46,587 nucleotides of DNA, taken from Chloroflexota bacterium. GTDB taxonomy: Bacteria; Chloroflexota; Anaerolineae; UBA4142; SHND01. Below the pieces are notes generated by a model. It made no database searches, was not told the DNA's origin, and was given only the letters and a program-made list of their open reading frames with translations. The translations under genes were made by a program, and so were the position numbers. The stretch covers positions 1 to 46,587 of the forward strand of contig JACQWQ010000156.1 in assembly GCA_016209205.1 (NCBI GenBank), given 5' to 3'. This document shows, piece by piece, positions 40,423 to 46,587 of the stretch (positions are counted from its first letter, which is position 1; the number at the start of each line of letters is the position of its first letter).

Positions 40423-41796
40423 TTACGGCGTGTTCAAACCGCTGAGCAAGCTTGCCAAATCTTCCAGCGCGGTGAAATTGTGGGCGGGTAAAAAATCGTC
40501 CACAAAAGGCAGCGCCGCGCGCAGACCGAGCGTGAGCGGCGCGTAATCTGCCGACGCAATCAACGGATTAAGCCAGATGACGCGATCCACGCTGCGGCGC
40601 AGGCGCGCCATTTCGCGCCGCAACAGTTCCGGATCGCCGCGGTCCCAACCATCGCTGATAATCAAGACCACTGCACCGGGGCGCAGCACGCGCCGCGCCC
40701 ACACAAAATTGAAGGTCTTGAGGGCCTCGCCGATGCGCGTGCCGCCCGACCAATCCACGACGGCTTCGGCAACCCCGCGCAGTGCGCGTTCCACACTCCG
40801 CGTGCGCAATTGGCGCGTGATGCGCGTCAAGCGTGTGCCAAACACAAAACATTCCGCGCGTGTTTCGCGTTCGCGTTGACGGGTCCGCGCATGGTGCGAT
40901 ATGCCACGCGTTGCGCGCGGACTGGTCAGCAGGGCGTGAACAAAGTGCAGCAGCATCCGCGAATAATTTTCCATCGAACCGCTAATGTCGCAAAAAACGA
41001 CGAGCGGCCGTGGTTTGTATTTTGTCTGCCGCCACGCAGGTTCCAGCAGCTCGCCGCCGAATTTCAAGTTGCGCCGCAGCGTCGCGCGCGCGTCGAAAAA
41101 TTCATTCCCGCCGCGCTCCTTGCGCCGGGTAGCACGTTCGCCGGTGCGCCACGGTAAATCCCGCATCCATTTTTTTACCTCTTCAATTTCATCCCGTGTG
41201 AACGCGCCAAAATCTTTGCGGCGCAATTGCTCTTGGTTCGAATAGGTTTGCACTGCGACGACCTTGCCCTTTTGCGGCAGCGCGGCGTCGTCCAACGGCG
41301 CGAGGGAGGTTGTGAGGAACTGCGGAGGGGGAGGGGGCGGCTTGGCAAAGCCCGGCGTGATGGCGGCGGCGGCGCGCCGCGCCGCGGCGGAATAATCGCG
41401 CTGTTTCCAAAACCAATCAAATGCTTGGTCAAACAATGCCAAGTCTTCACGGCGCGTGACGAGGATACAGCGCGCCGCATCGCGGAATTCGCTCCGCTGT
41501 CCGAGATCAATGAATTTCAACGCGTGCGCGAAATCGTGTGCTTGGGTCGCGCTGATGTGGACACCGAGATGCCGCAGCAGCCGCGTAAAGACGATGAGAT
41601 TGTGAAGCAGCTGAGAGGGAGCGATGGAGCGATAGAAGGATGGAGTGAGGGAGAGAGGGAGCGATGGAGCGATAGAGGGATGGAGTGAGGGAGTGTCCTC
41701 TCGCTCTCTATCTCTCCCGCTCTCTATCTCTCCCGCTCTCCCGCTTTCTATCTCTCCCGCTCTCTCGCTCTCTATCTCTCTATCTTCCGCTGACAT
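40423..41796 (-). CDS. CoxE-type VWA protein
   Basis: 457 residues. The C-terminal half is a VWA domain of the CoxE family with MIDAS DISGSM, the Thr in SGGTRIGEAL and the Asp in ISDGWDRGDPELL. The N-terminal half includes LLRHLGVHISATQAHDFAHAL and FWFWKQ-type helices common to this family, then a proline run. With MoxR/CoxD it forms the AAA-VWA pair that remodels or activates target enzymes; in carboxydotrophs it is needed for CO dehydrogenase, but no cox genes are here. The first 60 residues (EIESGRAGEIESGR...SLHPSIAPSLPLS) are the translation of a tandem DNA array. The ATG overlaps the moxR stop by 17 bases; a start nearer to residue 60 cannot be excluded. Confidence 0.85.
   Translation of the reverse strand: MSAEDREIESERAGEIESGRAGEIESGRDREREDTPSLHPSIAPSLPLSLTPSFYRSIAPSQLLHNLIVFTRLLRHLGVHISATQAHDFAHALKFIDLGQRSEFRDAARCILVTRREDLALFDQAFDWFWKQRDYSAAARRAAAAITPGFAKPPPPPPQFLTTSLAPLDDAALPQKGKVVAVQTYSNQEQLRRKDFGAFTRDEIEEVKKWMRDLPWRTGERATRRKERGGNEFFDARATLRRNLKFGGELLEPAWRQTKYKPRPLVVFCDISGSMENYSRMLLHFVHALLTSPRATRGISHHARTRQRERETRAECFVFGTRLTRITRQLRTRSVERALRGVAEAVVDWSGGTRIGEALKTFNFVWARRVLRPGAVVLIISDGWDRGDPELLRREMARLRRSVDRVIWLNPLIASADYAPLTLGLRAALPFVDDFLPAHNFTALEDLASLLSGLNTP
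41625..41790. repeat. Tandem array inside the 5' end of the CoxE gene
   Basis: On the + strand two copies of a 39-40 base unit (gagggagcgatggagcgatag...gatggagtgag) are followed by complementary-type units ctctctatctctcccg repeated about five times. The two parts can pair with each other. The array is in the coding frame of the CoxE gene. Confidence 0.8.
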
Positions 41797-42691
41797 AGCC
41801 CAGCTCTTGATAATTTTTGGCGCGCGTGGTTAACTCCGTCGCCACGCCGCCGCGAATTTGTTCCACATCGTCCTGATATTTCAGAATCACGCCGAGGGTT
41901 TCGTTGACGAGTTGCTCGTCGAGCGCGGATTGGTCGAGCGCCGCGAGCGCGCTTGCCCAATCCAAGGTTTCGGCGACGCCGGGCATTTTGTATAAATCGC
42001 GCGTGCGCAGCTCTTGAATGAACGCGACAACCTGTTCCGCGAGCTGCGCGTGCGCGTGCGGCACTTTGGCGCGCACGATGGCGAGTTCTTTGTTGAAATT
42101 CGGATAATCAATCCAATAGTACAGGCAGCGGCGCTTTAACGCGTCGTGCAGTTCGCGCGTGCGGTTCGACGTGATGACGACGACAGGCGGATGCACTGCT
42201 TTTAGCGTGCCGAGTTCGGGAATGGTAATCTGCCAATCCGACAAGAGTTCGAGCAAGTACGCCTCGAATTCGGTGTCGCTGCGGTCCACTTCGTCAATCA
42301 GCAGCACGGGCGCCTGGTCGCGTGATTCTTCAATCGCTTGCAGCAGCGGACGCTTGATCAAAAATTCCGCGCTGAAAATGTTTGGGTGCGCGTGCGGCGT
42401 CCCATCGGCGTCGTGGGCGCGCAGTTCGAGCAATTGCCGCGCGTAATTCCATTCATACACCGCGTGATTAATGTCCAGACCTTCGTAACATTGCAGACGT
42501 ATCAACTCGGTTTCCAACAACGCGGCGAGCACCTTGGCAATTTCCGTCTTGCCGACGCCCGCCTCGCCTTCTAAAAAAAGCGGCTTGTTGAGTTTCAACG
42601 CCAAGAACACGGCAGTAACCAGTCCGCGGTCGGCGACATAATTGCGCGCGGCGAGTTGTCGTTCGAGCTCTGGAATCGTTTGGGGAATCAT
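41780..42691 (-). CDS. MoxR/CoxD-type AAA+ ATPase
   Basis: 303 residues. Walker A GEAGVGKTEIAK (near 42-53), Walker B VLLIDEVDRSDTEFEAYLLELLSD, sensor 1 VVITSNRTRELHDALKRRCLYYWIDYP with the arginine finger. The Y-E-W-N-Y segment after LDINHAVYEW is typical of the CoxD subgroup. It probably acts as a chaperone with the overlapping VWA gene downstream. The gene is preceded by a heptamer array that fills the gap to tetR. Confidence 0.92.
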   Translation of the reverse strand: MIPQTIPELERQLAARNYVADRGLVTAVFLALKLNKPLFLEGEAGVGKTEIAKVLAALLETELIRLQCYEGLDINHAVYEWNYARQLLELRAHDADGTPHAHPNIFSAEFLIKRPLLQAIEESRDQAPVLLIDEVDRSDTEFEAYLLELLSDWQITIPELGTLKAVHPPVVVITSNRTRELHDALKRRCLYYWIDYPNFNKELAIVRAKVPHAHAQLAEQVVAFIQELRTRDLYKMPGVAETLDWASALAALDQSALDEQLVNETLGVILKYQDDVEQIRGGVATELTTRAKNYQELGYVSGR

Positions 42692-42808
42692 TTGGAAATT
42701 GGAAATTGGAAGTTGGAAGTTGGAAGTTGGAAGTTGGAAGTTGGAAGTTGGACGTTGGAAATTGGAAGTTGGAAATTGGAAATTGGAAATTGGAAATTGG
42801 AAATTGGA
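42692..42808. repeat. Heptamer array, ttggaag/ttggaaa units
   Basis: About fifteen 7-base units (gttggaa, attggaa) in an unbroken run upstream of moxR. The same units occur in the array at 27707-27735. Confidence 0.9.
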
Positions 42809-42820
42809 CGCCCCGACAAA

Positions 42821-43426
42821 CTATGTCAACGTTTTGCTGCCCAATACTCTGTTCAAACCTGGCATCACCAAATGCTCTAACATCTGCACCATTTGTTCCG
42901 GCGAGTATGGCATGTCACGGTCAAGCCACCATGTCAATAACGCCAGAAACGAACTCACGACGAATTCTGCCTGCACGTCCAGCGGCACGCCGAGTTTTTT
43001 TTCACTGCGCGCCAGCGCCTTGAGATTTTTTCGCACATGGTCCAGCAAATACTCGCGCACATGCTTGAGTAGCATATCCCCGCTGCGTTTTCCCAGCATC
43101 GCTTTGTAGTAGCGCTGGTTCGCGCTGGCGTGTTGAAAGAGCGCGCGCCACAAGTCGGTTGGTTTGCCGTGCGCCAGCCCCTTGCCTGCCATCCAGCCCT
43201 TGGTGTGATCCTCGAACACTTGCCGCAGAACTTCGAACCCGCTCAGGAATAACGCGTCCTTGTCGGTATAGTGCGCGTAAAACGTGGAGCGCCCCAGATT
43301 CGCGCGGTCGAGAATATCCTGCACGGTAACGGCTTCGTACCCTTTTTCCAGAATCAATTCCGACAGCGCATTTTGCAAGAGCTGGCGCGTGCGTTGAATG
43401 CGCCGATCCATCTTCGGCTGTTTCAT
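42821..43426 (-). CDS. TetR/AcrR-family transcriptional regulator
   Basis: 201 residues. The N-terminal HTH is standard: RTRQLLQNALSELILEKGYEAVTVQDILDRANLGRSTFYAHYTDKDALFLSGF. The C-terminal part is helical with LLTWWLDRDMPYSPEQMVQMLEHLVMPGL, as in regulators of the AcrR/TetR_C type. ATG 43426 follows GGGAGG; longer readings have no homology. Likely an autorepressor, since a promoter and an inverted pair of AGTGAACAC words lie upstream. The FtsX-type permease fragment beyond the divergent promoter could be what remains of its target operon (inference). Confidence 0.9.
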   Translation of the reverse strand: MKQPKMDRRIQRTRQLLQNALSELILEKGYEAVTVQDILDRANLGRSTFYAHYTDKDALFLSGFEVLRQVFEDHTKGWMAGKGLAHGKPTDLWRALFQHASANQRYYKAMLGKRSGDMLLKHVREYLLDHVRKNLKALARSEKKLGVPLDVQAEFVVSSFLALLTWWLDRDMPYSPEQMVQMLEHLVMPGLNRVLGSKTLT

Positions 43427-43550
43427 GTGACCTCCCGCGACCATACATTTTTCGCTAACTGCGCGGTAGTGAACACGCGCCGCGTTTTGGTTGTTGACAG
43501 GCAGCGGTGCGGTTCTACACGGTAATGTGACATTGTGTTCACTATCGAAT

Positions 43551-43579
43551 ATAGTATACCACACGGAACAACATGTCAA
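43551..43579 (-). promoter_or_regulatory. Promoter of the tetR gene with operator-like repeats
   Basis: Read leftward: TTGACA (43579-43574), 17 bases, TACTAT (43556-43551). Just downstream are AGTGAACAC (complement of 43534-43542) and, about 65 bases on, the same word in opposite orientation (43464-43472), candidate sites for the TetR protein. Confidence 0.6.
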
Positions 43580-43651
43580 GGAGGCAGAATGCAGAGTGGG
43601 GACGCAACCTGACAGATGGACTCGCCGCGCGCAAATACGATGTGGAGATAG

Positions 43652-43891
43652 GGAATTTTTATCGGCGTGTTGAGTGGAGCATTGGCAATTGTTTTGTCAC
43701 AGCCGCTCTCGGCACTGGTCGGAACGATCGTGGGCAACTTGTCCTTCCGCGTGCCGCTGCCGCTGGTGATTTCGCCGACGGCGGCAGTGCTTTGGGCAGT
43801 TATCGTTTTAGTTGGCTCGGCGCTGGCGGCAGCAGTGCCCGCCTGGAGCGCGGCGCGGCTAACCATTCGTGAAACTTTGGCGTACGTCTAA
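43652..43891 (+). pseudogene. C-terminal fragment of an FtsX/MacB-type ABC permease
   Basis: From just after a TAG at 43649 the frame reads GIFIGVLSGALAIVLSQPLSAL, then a strand region and LWAVIVLVGSALAAAVPAWSAARLTIRETLAYV, the typical last two membrane helices and end of an FtsX-like permease. Only about 79 residues of a normally 400-residue protein are left, without a start or ribosome binding site of its own. The upstream 75 bases are not recognisable as permease. The rest was probably lost by deletion. Confidence 0.7.
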
Positions 43892-43906
43892 TAGTGCCCG
43901 CACTCT

Positions 43907-43943
43907 CCTGCGCCCCTCTCCTGCTCTGGGAGAGGGGCGCAGG
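43907..43943. terminator. Bidirectional terminator, 15-bp perfect stem
   Basis: CCTGCGCCCCTCTCC, 7-base loop, GGAGAGGGGCGCAGG, between the convergent permease fragment and anti-sigma gene. ATTT follows on the + strand. Confidence 0.75.
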
Positions 43944-43945
43944 AT

Positions 43946-44197
43946 TTAGGATACCTTTTTCCAATTGCGAAAGAGCTGGAGCAGTTCTTGCTTCGATTCG
44001 GGTGGGATAGACTCTTCGGTAAGTTTGCCCAACGTACGAATCGTCCGCCGCATCTGCTCGAGCCAGGTCCGACAGCCCGCGCACGTTCCCAGATGCGCGT
44101 CAAAGCGCGCCCGCTCGGTTGGCGATAATGTGCCTTCGAGATATTCCGTTACCAGTTCTATCAGTTCCTGACAAGTGAGTTCGTTTGCAGTCGTCAT
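43946..44197 (-). CDS. Anti-sigma factor with zinc-finger domain, short
   Basis: 83 residues: LTCQELIELVTEYLEGTLSPTERARFDAHLGTCAGCRTWLEQM is the anti-sigma zinc-finger (zf-HC2) with H-x3-C-x2-C (HLGTCAGC). No membrane helix follows, so it is a soluble form. It should bind the ECF sigma factor encoded directly upstream. I placed the start at 44197 because the zinc-finger domain begins there; the open frame up to 44257 runs into the MITE. The gene pair is now separated by that MITE. Confidence 0.9.
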   Translation of the reverse strand: MTTANELTCQELIELVTEYLEGTLSPTERARFDAHLGTCAGCRTWLEQMRRTIRTLGKLTEESIPPESKQELLQLFRNWKKVS

Positions 44198-44213
44198 TTC
44201 AATTTCACCACTA

Positions 44214-44298
44214 GAGCAAATTCCTATTCCGTTTGCGGTAGGCATCCACGCGCACAAGGCGCTATGCTACAGCCCGCAAATCAATTCGGAATTCGCTC
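44214..44298. mobile_element. MITE with TA target duplication, copy 2
   Basis: 85 bases with ends GAGCAAATTCC and GGAATTCGCTC, TA on both sides (44212-44213 and 44299-44300). The ends and the adjoining AATCAATTCGG match copy 1 at 20394-20515; the inside differs (contains cgcacaaggcgctatgc). It sits between the sigma and anti-sigma genes and supplies the last base of the sigma stop codon. Confidence 0.85.
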
Positions 44299-44981
44299 TA
44301 GGTTGTCCGCGCGCTCGGACGTTTTCCGTCGAAATACTTTTCCAGCGCGCGTCGCACTTTGGAACGCGCGCGGTGCAAGAGCACACGTTGATGAGTCTCG
44401 GAAATACCGAGAACATTACACACTTCGCTCGACGTCCATCCCTCGACGTCACGCAAAGTGATGACCGCGCGCTGGTTTGGCGCGAGTGTTTCGATGGCGT
44501 CCTCAATGTACGCGCGCGTCTCTTGCGCCAAGAGATATTCTTCGGGAATTGTGTCCCAATTGTTTGGAAACGAGACCCAATGCCGCGGCGTCTCGGGGTG
44601 ATCGGGCGGGAGGAACCGTTCGGGATCAGCCGCAGGTTCATACGGCTCCGCGTCCCCGTTCCACATCGCGGAGAATGGAATGCTGCGGCTTTCGCGCTGC
44701 CCGCGCGTTTTGGCGCAATTGATCAAGATCGTGAAAATCCAAGTCTTGAGCGAAGAGCGTCCTTCAAAGCGATCCAGACCTTGAAGTACGCCCAGCCACG
44801 TTTCCTGAGCAACTTCTTCAGCTACCTCGCGGCTTGAGACGTACATCCTGGCCAGCCGCGTCAGCGCGACCTGATAGCGTTCCAATAATAACGCGAACGC
44901 CGCCTCATCGCCGTTGCGTAAAGATTCGATCAGCCACTGTTCCTCCGTGGCCGTTTTGGCTTGAGCCGGAATTGTACTCAT
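44298..44981 (-). CDS. ECF-type RNA polymerase sigma factor
   Basis: 227 residues. Region 2: EAAFALLLERYQVALTRLARMYVSSREVAEEVAQETWLGVLQGLDRFEGRSSLKTWIFTILINCAKTR. Region 4: IEDAIETLAPNQRAVITLRDVEGWTSSEVCNVLGISETHQRVLLHRARSKVRRALEKYF. The linker between regions 2 and 4 is about 60 residues, long for ECF factors and rich in Pro and Trp. The stop TAG is completed by the MITE inserted at the very end, so the original C-terminus may have been slightly different. Partner anti-sigma gene follows. Target promoters unknown. Confidence 0.93.
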   Translation of the reverse strand: MSTIPAQAKTATEEQWLIESLRNGDEAAFALLLERYQVALTRLARMYVSSREVAEEVAQETWLGVLQGLDRFEGRSSLKTWIFTILINCAKTRGQRESRSIPFSAMWNGDAEPYEPAADPERFLPPDHPETPRHWVSFPNNWDTIPEEYLLAQETRAYIEDAIETLAPNQRAVITLRDVEGWTSSEVCNVLGISETHQRVLLHRARSKVRRALEKYFDGKRPSARTT

Positions 44982-45020
44982 GTAGGTTAATACGATTTGG
45001 AAATCAGTACAGATTTCTGG

Positions 45021-45045
45021 CTGTCAGGAGTCCAACTCCTGACAG
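45021..45045. repeat. Hairpin with 11-bp stem, AGT-CCA-ACT centre
   Basis: CTGTCAGGAGT, loop CCA, ACTCCTGACAG, in the 258-base gap between the divergent sigma and secreted-protein genes. The rest of the gap has a small palindrome TTGCAAATTGCAA (45098-45110) and no further gene. Confidence 0.75.
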
Positions 45046-45239
45046 AACAATGACTATTTTGGGTGTAACGAATTGACCATCGGCGAGACGAAACCATTGC
45101 AAATTGCAATCCGATTTGAAAAGGGGGGCTGGGTATGACAGATAACTGAACCTAGTCAAATCCGAGGTCAACCAAAAATTACTATATCACAATACATCAC
45201 AATGACAGAGGTCACGAGAATTCAAAAGGAGAAATCAAA

Positions 45240-46244
45240 ATGAAACGCTTGATCATTTTTTCATTTGCCCTCGCGCTCGTGTTCGCGATGGCAGGTCTTG
45301 CCACAACGGCTTCAGCGGGCGGCAGTCGCACGCTGTTCATCAAAAGCGCAATCGAAAATCCCGACGGGACTGCCACGTTCCCGCTCTATCGCGGTACCAG
45401 TCACGGTCAGACCGTTTGGTACATCTTGCTCGACTCGTCGGACGGAAATGATGCTGACGCACGCGGCATCAACCACGCGCAAAAAGTGGATAACGCGCGC
45501 GGCACTGCGGCGGTACAAAAAGTGACTATCGTGGACGGGATCATTGATTTTCCAGCGACCGTTGATTTTAGCCCGGTGCGCACAGTGGTGCCGGGGCCGC
45601 AGGGTTTTCCACCCGATGTGGCGGAACCCGGCGCGGTCGGCGAAACCGGCTATAGCCCGTTGATCGAGCTGCCGAATGGGATTATTTTGAACGCGCCGCA
45701 GATTGCCAATGATACCGGACGCGCGGACAAGGTCGTGAGCATGGATACGACCAACGGCACGGTCGCCTATCTCGAAACGAAAGGTTTTCAGGGCGGCAAA
45801 GCGGTCAAATATGTTTCGACAGACGCATCGGATCCGGGGGTGGCGGCGCTAGAAAACTCGACGTTTGCGCCCGCACTCGACGCCGCTCCATTTGTCGGCG
45901 GGGATGGCACAAATTCGTCCCGCGCCAGTCTCGCGGCGTTCCTCAACGGTCAGACCGGCGCGAACAATCCACAGCGCCAGGGCTTGAATTCCGCGCTGCT
46001 CGATGGACTTGATCCGCTGAATGTGCTGCGCTGGAATCCGAGCCAGGGTCGCTACAGCCCGCTGTGGGACGTGCATCCCGCCGCGTGGACGGAGCAAGCG
46101 ATCGCGCAGGGCTTGAATTTACGCCAAAAGGATTTTGGCGATGTCAAGAACCTTGCCAAGGACGGCTTGGTGACCGGACCGGGTGGCGCCAAATTCAAAG
46201 CGGTCGGATTCGTCGTAAACTGTCCCATTGTCAGCTCCAAGTAA
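45240..46244 (+). CDS. Secreted protein of unknown function
   Basis: 334 residues with a Sec signal peptide (MKRLIIFSFALALVFAMAG, cleavage likely after ASA near residue 26). The mature part has no membrane helix. It contains recognisable conserved-looking blocks, DARGINHAQKVDNARGTAAVQ, TVVPGPQGFPPDVAEPGAVGE, YSPLIELPNGIILNAPQIANDTG and QRQGLNSALLDGLDPLNVL, which I associate with uncharacterised exported proteins of actinobacteria and Chloroflexota. A single Cys lies near the C-terminus. AAAGGAG precedes the ATG. It is divergent from the ECF sigma gene and has its own terminator, so it could be a target of that sigma factor (inference). Confidence 0.8.
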   Translation: MKRLIIFSFALALVFAMAGLATTASAGGSRTLFIKSAIENPDGTATFPLYRGTSHGQTVWYILLDSSDGNDADARGINHAQKVDNARGTAAVQKVTIVDGIIDFPATVDFSPVRTVVPGPQGFPPDVAEPGAVGETGYSPLIELPNGIILNAPQIANDTGRADKVVSMDTTNGTVAYLETKGFQGGKAVKYVSTDASDPGVAALENSTFAPALDAAPFVGGDGTNSSRASLAAFLNGQTGANNPQRQGLNSALLDGLDPLNVLRWNPSQGRYSPLWDVHPAAWTEQAIAQGLNLRQKDFGDVKNLAKDGLVTGPGGAKFKAVGFVVNCPIVSSK

Positions 46245-46284
46245 AGCCAATCCGATTTAGAAAAGCCAGCTGCCGGAAAACCAA

Positions 46285-46328
46285 GAAACAGCCCAAGATA
46301 ATCTATCTTGGGCTGTTTCTCATTTTTG
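46285..46328 (+). terminator. Terminator after the secreted-protein gene
   Basis: A 16-bp perfect stem (46285-46300 and 46304-46319) with loop ATC, followed by TCATTTTT. Confidence 0.9.
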
Positions 46329-46332
46329 GGAC

Positions 46333-46440
46333 GTTGCTAAATAAGTTGCACTCCCTACGGCACAGCAGTCCAACCATGTGGTGAGCATAGTCGAACCATG
46401 CTGTGCCAACAAGCTGGGCGTTGGGAAATGAGTTGCACTC
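46333..46440. repeat. Direct repeats around an inverted repeat
   Basis: GTTGCTAAATAAGTTGCACTC-like words at 46333-46353 and 46420-46440 (about 17 of 21 bases alike) flank GGCACAGC (46359-46366) and GCTGTGCC (46400-46407). It may be an element end; not identified. Confidence 0.45.
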
Positions 46441-46475
46441 GGTTCCTTGCGAGATGGTCATACTCTTGGGTATGT

Positions 46476-46587
46476 ATGGCGGCAGAAACTTTTGTGCGCA
46501 TCCGTTATAATGATGACCTACGTCCAGACAAGCTAAGACCGTCTGTTCATTGGTGCGCGAAGCCCGTTTGCGAGATTGGTTCTGCGC
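46476..46587 (+). CDS. Possible 5' end of a gene running off the window
   Basis: From ATG 46476 the frame stays open to the last base (37 codons, MAAETFVRIRYNDDLRPDKL...). There is no good ribosome binding site and no family is recognisable. A TATAAT at 46506-46511 lies inside it, which may point instead to a promoter for a gene further right. Confidence 0.2.
   Translation, partial: MAAETFVRIRYNDDLRPDKLRPSVHWCAKPVCEIGSA

Noticed and set aside
1..46587. tRNA, rRNA, replication origin or known riboswitch
   Set aside because: I looked for GGTTCGAATCC-type arms and other hallmarks on both strands and saw none.

Overview
The window is 46.6 kb of bacterial DNA. Its gene order, high-GC coding bias, intergenic repeat arrays and protein types (OpcA with Zwf, CoxD/CoxE pair, BTAD-ATPase regulator, HEAT-repeat protein, DUF6922/nucleotidyltransferase pairs) suggest an uncultured member of the Chloroflexota, perhaps Anaerolineae. 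That placement is inference from content: no rRNA, tRNA or phylogenetic marker lies in the window.

Layout. 1-1.6 kb: 3' part of an unknown protein, then msrA. 1.6-9.1 kb: a rightward sugar-phosphate operon (FGGY kinase probably for gluconate, transaldolase, short-type 6-phosphogluconate dehydrogenase, zwf, opcA, an SDR oxidoreductase, a 59-aa protein), i.e. the oxidative pentose phosphate branch without a recognisable pgl. 9.4-14 kb: a BrnT/BrnA-like toxin-antitoxin pair, then leftward genes for a membrane-anchored Cas4-like nuclease, an AEC transporter, a CPBP protease and a HEAT-repeat protein. 14.1-16.1 kb: a complete eukaryotic-type DNA topoisomerase IB. 16.4-21 kb: a BTAD-ATPase regulator that meets a convergent, also apparently truncated, membrane gene, then a lipoprotein VWA/beta-propeller gene split by a 122-bp MITE. 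21.1-23.8 kb: an IS remnant and a tandemly duplicated DUF6922/nucleotidyltransferase module.

23.8-40.3 kb, all leftward, is a glycerol/dihydroxyacetone regulon. The hybrid sensor kinase and DhaR-like regulator lie upstream of a TTGACA-17-ATATTT promoter that reads into glpF, dhaK, dhaL and glpK. After a terminator and an accessory insertion (DUF2442 protein, broken retropepsin) come glpA, then SdhB-, SdhC- and SdhD-like genes, a frameshifted methyltransferase and dhaM (EIIA-HPr-EI fusion). Glycerol enters through GlpF. GlpK makes glycerol-3-phosphate, which is probably oxidised by GlpA attached to an Sdh-type FeS/membrane module. DhaKLM phosphorylates dihydroxyacetone with PEP.

40.4-46.6 kb: CoxE/MoxR pair, TetR regulator, an FtsX-permease fragment, an ECF sigma/anti-sigma pair with a second MITE copy between them, and a secreted protein of unknown function.

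Two features run through the whole window: locus-specific tandem arrays of about 7-8 bp units in many intergenic gaps, often arranged so that the two halves form a hairpin, and a family of hairpins whose stems differ but whose centre is usually AGT-TGG/CCA-ACT. The most notable findings are the eukaryotic-type topoisomerase IB and the GlpA-SdhBCD-like gene set.
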